Source of the DNA: Amoebophrya sp. A120
Taxonomy: Eukaryota; Sar; Dinophyceae; Syndiniales; Amoebophryaceae
Reading direction: 5' to 3'
Length of the DNA: 64,000 bases
Assembly (NCBI GenBank): GCA_905178155.1
Contig: CAJINV010000007.1
Span: forward strand, 2,771,151 to 2,835,150
Position numbers and translations under genes: made by a program. The notes below the pieces were generated by a model. It was not told the DNA's origin. It did not search any database and was given only the letters and a program-made list of their open reading frames with translations. Below, piece after piece: positions 55,847 through 64,000 of this stretch. Each line of letters starts with the position of its first letter. The first letter of the stretch is position 1.

Positions 55847-58800
55847 TTACTTCTGCGCTTTTTTCATCGGCGATGATGTCGTCGACTTCTTCGTCGGCGA
55901 AGGACTTTTGTTTCGCTGCAGCTTCGCTGGCGAAGTGATTTTCGCCTTTTTGTTTTCAGTGGCGGCGGAAGCAGTTGGATCGCCCGTGTTAGTTTTTGTT
56001 TGCAAATCACTCGGCCTCGCTCCTGCAGCTCCTACCGCTTTCCGTTCCACCACACTTGTCTTATTATTTGTTGAAAGAAATAGTTCGTCGCAATTGGTGA
56101 AACTGCTGAAGCCCCAACTCCGTAAGACTTCCATCGTGGCCCAGGTGTCGATCCAGTAGCCCGTGTGGTGCACGAAGACGATGGCGGAGGACACTGCGAC
56201 TAGCGCCTTGTACTCGACGGAGGAAACTTCGTACGGCGAGTCAAAGATCGCGTTGAACAGGTTGATTGTAAGCATCCAGAAGTACTGCGGACCGTAGAGC
56301 AGGAGCTCGCAAAGAATACCTTTTTGTTTTTTTCACGTCGTCGTCGTGAAAAATCAACATCGCGCCATCCAGTGTTGAGTCGCTTGTTAGTTCCCACATT
56401 TGCATACCGCACACACTATCTAAATCAACAAATTTCATTTGTATGTTGGACATCAAGTTGATGTAAGTAACTACCGTATTCATACAGCACGACGGCGGCC
56501 CCTCCGCAGAAAAATCGCTTGACGCCCCAGCCAGACGTGTTTTCCTTGTTCGACGGCGCCAACCCGAAGACAATGTCGCGGTTCCTTCCCAGTAACAAAA
56601 TCACCAAGCCACCCAGCACCACGGCAAAGTGGTTGATACCCTCGAAAAGCTGGTACATTTGGAACTCCTCCCCAAACGCACGGGGGCGCTTGCACAGGTC
56701 CGCGAGAAAATCAATCGCGGCGGACTGCTGCGTGACGTAGCTGTTCAGCATGGTGTCGACGGAAATGGTTGGTAGGACCGGCAGGACCCAGGCCGTCATC
56801 AAAACGGTAAACTCCTGCTCCAAAGCCCGCCGCATGTCCGAATATTGCGTGCCGTTCTGACGCCCGAGGAAGACGCTGTGGATGAGATTGATGTTGGTGG
56901 CAAGGAAGATCGTATTTTTACTTTTAGCAACCATGTAGTTGACACATATCGCTTGGAAGCGAAACCAAAACGTAAAAAAGAGTAAGAGAAGCACCGCTCC
57001 AAAACATGAAATAAAGGTGGGACCCTAAACCCTGAAACCTAAACCAAACCCGGTCGCTCCAAAACATGAAACACATGCATACACGTTCCACGCGGCTCTG
57101 CGAGAGGTTTGCGGTGCTCTAAATTTGACCCTGTCTCCCGGAAAGCGATCCACCCAACGTAGTACGGGCGAGCAAGGGTGTGAAGGAACCCTCTGCGTTC
57201 GTGATGTGGACGAACGCCGCAAGAGGTGAACAAGGATCCTGGAGGTGCCTGGGCCGCCCTTTGCTGGGGGGGGCGACTTAGAGCGCACCGGCGGGCTCTA
57301 TATCCATGCTCCTGATGGCCGCATCAATGCGTCTTCGCTACGAGCGTCGTGTTGATTGATTTTGCCACGATCTTTCAATGTCGGCGGCGGGCTACAAGCC
57401 TTGTGCCGCGTTCATCGTGCATCCTGTATTCTAGCGGATGCTACTGCTCCATCTCTCCACAGATAGAGAGAGGAGGGGGGGAATCTACTACGAGCAGGCC
57501 CCCCGATGCCAGGGCAGCCTCTACGGCAGCAACCCGGAGGGCAGACGCGGACGCACGGGAAAGGCGCAGGGACCAGCCCTGCGAGGGCATTGCATGCGTC
57601 AACGCGCGTAATTAAGAGCGATGGGGGGCGCAGCCCAATCCTTCGGACGCGGGCCCATGGCTTTCAGGTGCTTGCTAGGTGGCAGGGAGGCGCATGGCAG
57701 TCGCGGGCCTTCGTGTCTCGCACATCTTTGCGCGCTCGCTGCGTGGCCCTGTATTGGCGTCCCGTTGTCGTATGCTCCGGGGCTGCACACGCAACCGATC
57801 GGATGCGACGGGCATGCCACAGGGGAGGCTACAGGGGCGCGGGCAATGTTTTTAGACGCTGAAGGCGGCGCGCGATGGTCTAGCTGCGAGCTAGACCTGC
57901 TGCGACGAGCGTTCCACGGACCGAACTAGGCCAGATGCTCCACAGGCCTCGCGTAGCTGAGGCGGATGCATTGTCTCACTCTGAGCGCGTTGCCAGTCGG
58001 TCCTGGCATCAGCTGGGTCCTAAAGACAGACCAAGTACTTTTGTGCTCCGAGCACATGGGCTCCCTTCCCTACAAGGGCGGGACCAAAACATGAAATAAA
58101 GTACATGAAATAGAGAAGGTGTTCGATGAATCCCGCAATGACGCTGTTGTAATACTGTCGTGTCGTTCTTCTGCTCGTACTCAAAGATGATGTTCTACTT
58201 TTAGTGGAGTCCGCAGCTACTCCCCCTTTGTCCTCCACTTTGGAACCATCCTCTGTCGACATCAACATTTGTCTTCTTGGAAAACCCCAAAAATGCATCA
58301 TGGGAATGGTGAAGATGAGATAACTTGCCGTCATACCCGCAGCTGGCTCGAACCCGATGCGCATCGCCCCGAGGAATGCGAAAGTTCCCAGTATGCCGCC
58401 CCACAGGTGTGTTTGGCTGTGAGTAAGGGTTTTGTGTCGGAACATCAAAACAACAGCAAAGAAATGCAGCGAGCGTTGTTAGGTCATGCGGGCGGCAGAA
58501 ACGTTTTGCAAGCGTTGAATCTCATACACACCTAACATGAGAAAAAAGGACAAATATATAAGTACAATTGCATCTTGAAAAATTCCCGGCAGCTCATGGT
58601 GTTTATCGCCAGCAGCAGCGAGAAGCCTGCTATTATGCCAACGCCAAAGACAATGTAGGTGGCGAAGGGCGTCTCTGCGGAAAACGCGACTAGGGGCGGG
58701 GAGGAGATTCCGGCAGATGATGCAGTGTGAGACTTAGCCGTCCCGACAGCTGCGTCATGATTACTGTAGTACCCCGGCGGCGGCGGGGCGGGTGCTGAAG

Positions 58801-58870
58801 CTGAAGCAGGTTCTTGTGAAGATGTCATTATAATCCGGCTGGAAGAGGAGGAGGAAGTAGAGGAGGACAT
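55847..58870 (-). CDS. multi-pass membrane protein interrupted by a GC-rich insertion
   Basis: Exons 58870-58566, 58416-58084, 56998-56475 and 56319-55847 total 1,635 nt (544 residues plus stop) if one 18-bp repeat copy and the insert are removed. A canonical GT-AG reading (intron 58073-57025) is also in frame and adds 12 residues that duplicate the FISCFG motif. The other introns are GT-AG (149 and 155 bp). After an Ala/Pro-rich N-terminus there are about eight hydrophobic segments, for example IVFGVGIIAGFSLLLAI, GGILGTFAFLGAM, YLIFTIPMMHFWGF, FAVVLGGLVILLL and LVAVSSAIVFVHHTGYW. The C-terminal tail carries SPTKK and SPMKK motifs. No family is recognised. The tail motif is shared with the next gene upstream, hinting at related regulation or localisation. 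Confidence 0.68.
56999..57016. repeat. left copy of 18-bp direct repeat
   Basis: CCAAAACATGAAATAAAG, identical to 58084-58101 and encoding Phe-Ile-Ser-Cys-Phe-Gly on the minus strand. A partial third copy (CGCTCCAAAACATGAAA) lies at 57055-57071, exactly 60 bp from the matching sequence at 56995-57011. Confidence 0.9.
57017..58083. other. GC-rich insertion or large intron of unknown origin
   Basis: About 1.07 kb, visibly richer in G and C than the flanking exons, with no recognised coding sequence. Next to the left repeat it carries degenerate telomere-like sequence (minus strand TTTCAGGGTTTAGGG). It includes a perfect hairpin at 57877-57897 (9-bp arms, GCG loop). It may be spliced as a GT-AG intron (58073-57025). 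How it was inserted is unclear; an 18-bp target duplication is unusually long for a transposon. Confidence 0.6.
58084..58101. repeat. right copy of 18-bp direct repeat
   Basis: Identical to 56999-57016. It lies 1,085 bp away, and the two copies are in different reading frames, so removing one unit restores the host frame. Confidence 0.9.
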
Positions 58871-60182
58871 GGTGCCTTCTACTTTTTTGGTCTTGTATTC
58901 TCTAAGTCGCTCAAACGACAGTCTTGGTTTCTGCTACCACAATGCTAGAAGTGCGGTGGTGCGAGAAAGATAGAGAAGACGGAGCGCCAAGACATACACA
59001 CAGAAGAATTAGATATGTTCAAAAATTTCAACAGCATAGTAGCAACAGTCTCGGAGAGCACACTTCTCAAAACAAAGCCATCTACGTCAACGGTCTACCA
59101 GCTCCCTGCTCACTCTCTCGCCATCACTTTCGTCCCTTTCGTCTCTTTATTCACTTTCACCTCGGTATCGCAACGTGTGCAACTACATCATCTGTAATCT
59201 ACTCATGCTACCACACCGCGGTCGCTGCTCATTGGGCTTGAAAGAAATTCCCTCTCTCGACATCGTAATCTGTCGAGAACAGTACATGACTGTTCAGTCA
59301 CTGGAGTGTGCAAATTTGGTCGCCATGAAAAGCAACATTGGGATACTTAATTCTCAGAAAGATACTAGTTAGTATTCATCTGAAAACGTCGTACTTATCG
59401 TCTTCACAGAAGACGTCGCGTTCATCTTACAGCCTGCTTCCAAAAATTTTGTACAGTGTTCTTACGATGCATATGCTAGGGTGGTAGTGATTAAGATTTA
59501 GAAATGGACAGGATATGATGCGCACGGGGAAGTACTTTCCATAAAAATTTTCCCAGGATAATGATGGCTTTGGCTTAGCTCCACCACGACTGTAAAAATG
59601 AAAATGATTCACGTTTATCTGAAAAGAAACAAGAACTCTCGTGGTGAACCAGCAGCAAGCGTGTGGCCATACGGGAACGGACTCCTGTGCTCGTTGTCAC
59701 ACACTGCAAGCTGTGGTTTTGCGAATTACGGTTGGATAAAGGAAATTGAAAGGTTTAAACTAACTGGTGATGCAATGTTCTAACAATAGACGCTTGGGCT
59801 TGACATAAAGTGGGGGAAGAAAGATACTGCATGCACACGTGACCGCACCATACGCAGGATTTTGCGAAAGTGCCAGCTCACTGGTAAAAGTAAAATCGAA
59901 GACTGGGTGGTAAATTTATACGGGTAGACTGTTTGACTTTTGAGCGCCAGTGTCATAGAAACACTTCGGCAGTATCCCAGATGAAGGTAAAAATGCTTGT
60001 TTAAATGTGAAATTCACGTAAATGTTTTAGTAAAACGCATGTTTGTATGAACAATTCGAAAACGCCGGGAAGAGCAGCGGGCAAAATCAATCACGATCTG
60101 TTGCACTTGCAGCTGCCTACTTTTTCATCACTTCTCGAAAAACAAGAATGTCCTCATCGAAAAGAGATGCAACTTTGTCCCT
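58871..60182. other. intergenic region
   Basis: About 1.3 kb without a supported gene, A/T-rich near 59400-60040. Several short frames occur on both strands without motifs. Confidence 0.45.
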
Positions 60183-61794
60183 TCACTTTCGCAGCACCAT
60201 GTGCACGAGCGACATGGCTTCGTGCTTTTTGCCCATCACCAGCGCCACCGACAAATTGACCGCCGTCAGGGCCAAGAAGGTCAGCAGTTGCTGCAGAGCG
60301 AACGTGAGGCTGCCGTGCTGCGTGGATGACACCAAGTCCTCCTGCAGCGGCAAAAATGTTGCGCTCGCGGGCACGCACAGCAGAATGCCGAACAAGACCG
60401 GCGCGGCCAGGAGCGAGGTCGTCATCCAGGAGAGCGTGTCGGCGTCCGGTGTGGAATGCGTTTTCACGCCCGCCCAGTTGTTCTTCCACTTCTTTTCCGC
60501 AACCAAGTCCGCCCACACCCGGGAAAACTGACGGGGCAGGAGCAGGAACTCCATGTGCAGCACGTAGGGGAGCAACAGCACGCAGGCGGTGACGTCGAAA
60601 TTCGTCAAGTACAGCACGCTCATCTGCAGCACGGTCCAGGTGCTGTCTTCCAACCAGCCGAGAAGCTCCGACTGCAGCAGCAAGTGCGCCCAGCACAGCA
60701 GCTCGCCGACGGTGCAGAGCAGGCCAACGACGCCGACGTGGAAGGCACTGGGATAGTCATTTGACACAAATTGGTGGACGTGTCATTTTTCTAAAAGTCA
60801 TGTTGTACTCGTAGCTCTAGCTGCTCTGCGTATTGTATTGATGTTCTATCCATGCATGTCGAAAAACAAACTTTATCTTTAAGTACCCTTGTTCATCCCA
60901 GCTGTAGAAGTAGAGTCCGAAAGTGTGCGCCTCGAGCTTGTAGAACGCGAACTCGCACACCGTTGCGAGCATCCGGGCGCAAATCGGTGACTTGAGGAAC
61001 CCGGAATCGACTTGGCGGGCCGGCACGTAGCTGGAGGGCCAGTGGAGGCGAAGAATGGAATTGCTGGCGACCAAAACGGTGGCCAAAGTGAGAGCCAGTG
61101 CGTTGAGTAGGGAGGTGGAGAGGAGAGCTGTTGAATTTTGACATTGATATTGCGTTTGTGGTTCAAAACCTGATGACCAGAGAAGATTTACACCGATACT
61201 AACCAGGTTAGTTTCGGTCTAAATCTTCTCTGAAAGGGCACGTATATGCATGCCAAACCGCGACGACCGGAGCCGGACTCACGGTGAATGAAGTTCAAAT
61301 AATTGTGAGAAATGAATCCAAAAAAACCCAATACCCTTCTCCACCACCACCACGGGCGTTTTCGTGAAGGTCAGCATGGACCACAGCGAGCCCTTGTCGG
61401 CGACCACCGTCGCGGCTGGGAGCGAAACCACACGGTGCATCAGGAACACGCGGTAGAGCAAACAAGCCAACAACAGCGGTGCGCAAAGCCAGTACACTCC
61501 CTTGGCGCGGAACCTTTCCAGGTCGCCGTCCACGTTCGACAGGACCCGCTGGAGCCGTTTCTTCAAAGCGGAAGAAGTTGTGCTGGAAACAGGGGATTTG
61601 GCCACCGTAGGACTTGATGAGTTTTTCTTCGGCGAAGCCGTTGGGGACGCTGCACCCTTCTTCATCGGCGTGGAAGAACCTCCTGCTTTTTTCATCGGCG
61701 TGCGGTTCCGGGCACGGCCGCCGGCTGCGGTCGCCGGACTTGCGTCCTTCGTCTCGAGCAGGGTGGGCATTTTTACCAGAGAGAGAATTCCCAT
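60183..61794 (-). CDS. multi-pass membrane protein with SPMKK-type N-terminal tail
   Basis: Exons 61794-61335, 61127-60887 and 60747-60183 total 1,266 nt (421 residues plus stop). Both introns are GT-AG (207 and 139 bp) in matching phase. The first 75 residues are basic with repeated TPMKK, SPKK and SPT motifs, suitable for proline-directed phosphorylation. Hydrophobic segments follow (WLCAPLLLACLLYRVFLM, NALALTLATVLVASN, HVGVVGLLCTVGELLCW, VTACVLLLPYVLHMEFLL, LLAAPVLFGILLCVPA, LTFLALTAVNLSVALVM). The protein ends KKHEAMSLVHMVLRK. No transporter or enzyme signature was found. It lies next to another membrane-protein gene with a similar SPMKK tail, so the two may share a pathway, though their overall sequences do not look paralogous by eye. 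Confidence 0.68.
61179..61231. repeat. 53-bp near-perfect palindrome in an intron
   Basis: The arms at 61179-61204 and 61206-61231 match at 24 of 26 positions around a single central base. It begins AGAGAAGATTTACACCGATA. It lies within the first intron of the membrane-protein gene. It could be a foldback mini-element or a structured intronic RNA. Confidence 0.8.
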
Positions 61795-62543
61795 TTGAAT
61801 GTTTCTTGTTCAATCAAAGTCTGGACTTTTCTCTTCGCACCTATGAGAGGAGGACGTTTCGTGGATGATGTGACCCTAGCACTACTTGAGTGGTAGAAGA
61901 AGTACGTACTTCTTGGCTCGTGTGGGGATTGACACCACGGCGTGACTTCCTGTAAAAAAAAAACTACCTGAGTGGTGGTGGTGGAAGAACGATAACATTA
62001 TAACGAAGAAAACCACGATCATTGAAGCTCGCGGACACACACTATTGACGGCTGTGAAGAACAAAAAAAAATCCCTTACTGACGGAACGGCGAGAAGAAA
62101 ACACGATTCTGAGCGAGATATTTTGTAGGTACGAGTTGAGCTTGAGGGGACAAACTGCACGAAAAAAAAAATCACGATGGAGTCATGGCTGAACGAGTTG
62201 GTAGATCGATTACGATTGCATGCTGCTGTGTTTCACTTTCACATCAATTTACAACCCAGAGCCAGACGACACGAAATGATTCATTCGCAAAAAAACGACA
62301 CGTTTTTCGCACGATTCCTTTTTTCGACGTTTTATTGACCAAAAAATTGAGCGGTCGAGGTCGACGACCCATAGAAAATATACTCTTCATTCTCATCGCT
62401 GTTGGCTTTCGCATCAAAAAAAAAACGAACAAATAAGGATAGACCAGTTTGTCAATGTCATTCTGGCTGACGCGGCCGAAAAATGTGCAGCGAATTGAGT
62501 GGGACTGGATAGACGTCGATCTAGAGCTAAGCAAACCATTTCA
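61795..62543. other. intergenic region
   Basis: No supported gene. This spacer contains several poly-A runs. A short minus-strand frame overlaps the neighbouring 3' end but shows no motif. Confidence 0.45.
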
Positions 62544-64000
62544 TCAACACAAGCTCTTGAGTGCCTGTACGATGTCGGGCTCGTTATCCGGCATCTGCTC
62601 TCCTTGCGCTCTAGTTTCTGAATTTGAGTTAAAGACGGAGCAACCCCGTAGATGAAGTTGCTCACGGCCGACCCGGTTGCCTAGAGTTTCATCCATACCA
62701 AAAAGCTTGCTCGCTGCCTCCCAGATCACCGCGAGTTGATTCTTCTGGTACCGCAAGTCACATGCGTGCAGGCATTGCAGTAAGGCTTTCTGGACTCGCA
62801 GCCGCTGTGCTCCAGCTTCACGAGGAGTACGCCTAGCGGTGACAATAGTGTCAATAACATCCTTGTCCTGCTCTGACGGAGACGCAGAACCACTGAGTTC
62901 AGCACACCGTGGGCGCTCTGGGGGCTTCCCAGAAGTTCCGCCTAGAAAAATCCTGGCTCCCCGGAACAGGGTCGCTAGCGTTTTCGTGTTCACTGCCCGT
63001 TTCAGGTTCTCTGTCGGAGTTGTTCGGGAACGGGAAGTCAACGATTCCACCGTGTCCGCAAGCCTGTCCAAAAGCGGCGAGGCATGCATCGTGAGGATTG
63101 TCGCTGCCAACTCCGTTTGCTCCCTTCCATCGTTGCTCGCGGCGAGGAAAAGCCGGCTAAGGGCATTGATGCTCTTTGCCAGTGGGGAGAGCAAAGTGGG
63201 GGAACAAGAGCTGTCAGTATCTAGTATTCCGGAAGATGCAGGAAAGTCCGCAAGATGAATTCCGATCTTCGAGAAATCAACTGAGTTTAGACACCGTTGC
63301 ACTAAAGTCTGTAGGTTGTGGTGGTTTGGTAGACAAACGTCACAGCTCGCGAAACTCCACTCAACGAAGGAAGCGCAGCAATTGAGCAGTTGCGCAACCT
63401 CCTCGGCGGTGCGGCCTTGCACAGGGTTCTGTGTACTTGATAAAGCTCGTCCCATTTCAGAAGTGCAACCAGTTGTTGTAGCATTCCTGGCTCTGTTCTT
63501 TCCGCCAGCAAGAAACACGGCCTCGAAAAGTCGCATGGTGGTTTCGAAGTTTTGCCATTTCCTTGTCAAGAACGCTGCTGACGACAATGAAGATCCAACT
63601 TCTGCTACCAGAAACAAGCCCCCGGGTCGGAGCAGGAAACTGCGCTGCGTGGGGTCCAGGCTATGGCGATGTAGCAGCACAGCCTTTTGTAATTGAAAGG
63701 CAAGGGCTTCGAATCTTTCGTCCGTTTCGTCTTTTGCGATAGCATCTCCGGGATAATCATCGAGATGAGCGTAGAGATTTCTACTAGAAGCTCCTCTCTG
63801 CTGAAAAACCGCTTTTCTTCTCTTGTGCAAAAAGCAAAACACCTCTACTCCCTCCACGATCCCAACCAAGTCACGCATTCGCCGTCGCTGCGCGTCGAGG
63901 ACCCTTGCTCTCGCGAGGACATCGTCGTGAAGGTCAACACTATTTCGCGGCGGTTTTCTCGTGCTGCGAGAATTTGTCTCGCCAACGGGGGCAACAGCTT
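62544..64000 (-). CDS. hypothetical helical protein (partial, 5' end off window)
   Basis: One uninterrupted frame from the right window edge to a stop at 62544, at least 485 residues, with no in-window start required. The most distal visible residues are hydrophilic (VGETNSRSTRKPP). The body is leucine/alanine-rich and probably all-helical (LHRHSLDPTQRSFLL, LAKSINALSRLFLAAS, LLQCLHACDLRYQKN). No membrane segment, zinc motif or catalytic signature is evident. The pattern would suit a helical-repeat scaffold or an organellar RNA-binding protein, but nothing diagnostic was seen. Confidence 0.65.
   Translation of the reverse strand, partial: AVAPVGETNSRSTRKPPRNSVDLHDDVLARARVLDAQRRRMRDLVGIVEGVEVFCFLHKRRKAVFQQRGASSRNLYAHLDDYPGDAIAKDETDERFEALAFQLQKAVLLHRHSLDPTQRSFLLRPGGLFLVAEVGSSLSSAAFLTRKWQNFETTMRLFEAVFLAGGKNRARNATTTGCTSEMGRALSSTQNPVQGRTAEEVAQLLNCCASFVEWSFASCDVCLPNHHNLQTLVQRCLNSVDFSKIGIHLADFPASSGILDTDSSCSPTLLSPLAKSINALSRLFLAASNDGREQTELAATILTMHASPLLDRLADTVESLTSRSRTTPTENLKRAVNTKTLATLFRGARIFLGGTSGKPPERPRCAELSGSASPSEQDKDVIDTIVTARRTPREAGAQRLRVQKALLQCLHACDLRYQKNQLAVIWEAASKLFGMDETLGNRVGREQLHLRGCSVFNSNSETRAQGEQMPDNEPDIVQALKSLC

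Noticed and set aside
57017-58083. rRNA or group I intron in the GC-rich insertion
   Set aside because: No recognisable rRNA core or group I conserved elements were seen, and the short frames inside lack homing-endonuclease motifs.
1-64000. CRISPR arrays, bacterial operons, integrons
   Set aside because: The dispersed repeats are inverted-ended elements inside spliced eukaryotic genes, not regularly spaced arrays, and no ribosome-binding-site pattern or bacterial gene clusters are present.

Overview
The window looks like nuclear DNA of a gene-dense alveolate protist. My best guess is a syndinian dinoflagellate of the Amoebophrya type. That guess is inferred from three things: a unidirectional gene array, spliceosomal introns, and many transposon-like intronic elements of the kind known from Amoebophrya. 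No rRNA, tRNA or spliced-leader sequence was found that would prove it. All 15 cellular gene models lie on the minus strand. The only plus-strand coding unit is an LTR retrotransposon.

Layout, left to right (transcription runs right to left): a zinc-finger gene running off the left edge (1-2532); a small three-exon gene (2852-3885); a weak basic ORF (4147-4794); a multi-pass membrane protein (5638-8935); a small two-helix membrane protein (9109-9429); a folate-receptor-like membrane protein (10037-12880); a ferlin of about 2,590 residues with C2 domains and a C-terminal anchor (13793-22149); a NEK-like protein kinase with a very long tail (23110-29523); a Ty1/copia retrotransposon (31743-38885); a cyclin-box protein with a predicted secretory signal (38990-41848); a large charged coiled-coil protein (43338-47755); an ADCK2-type ABC1/UbiB atypical kinase (48717-52020); three unrecognised membrane proteins (52823-54487, 55847-58870, 60183-61794); and a partial helical protein running off the right edge.

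The most striking content is a set of nine short intronic elements (114-492 bp) in five genes. Most start TATC and end GATA. They carry terminal inverted repeats of about 30 bp and are flanked by 5-bp target-site duplications. Removing the element plus one duplication copy restores the host reading frame exactly in every case, and the summed exon lengths of each host gene are then divisible by three. Within the shift allowed by the 5-bp repeat, no element can be a GT-AG intron. One can be read as GC-AG and one ends in AG after a CA start. Ordinary GT-AG introns of 44-301 bp occur in the same genes. Internal homology indicates that the elements sit in both orientations and fall into two related terminal-repeat families. 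They look like DNA transposons that are removed precisely, either from RNA by unusual splicing or possibly from DNA.

A second anomaly is a GC-rich segment of about 1.05 kb (57017-58083) splitting a membrane-protein gene. It is flanked by an 18-bp direct repeat of exon sequence and has degenerate TTTAGGG telomere-like repeats at one edge. Introns were placed by eye from phase and splice consensus, so exact junctions are inferences unless stated.
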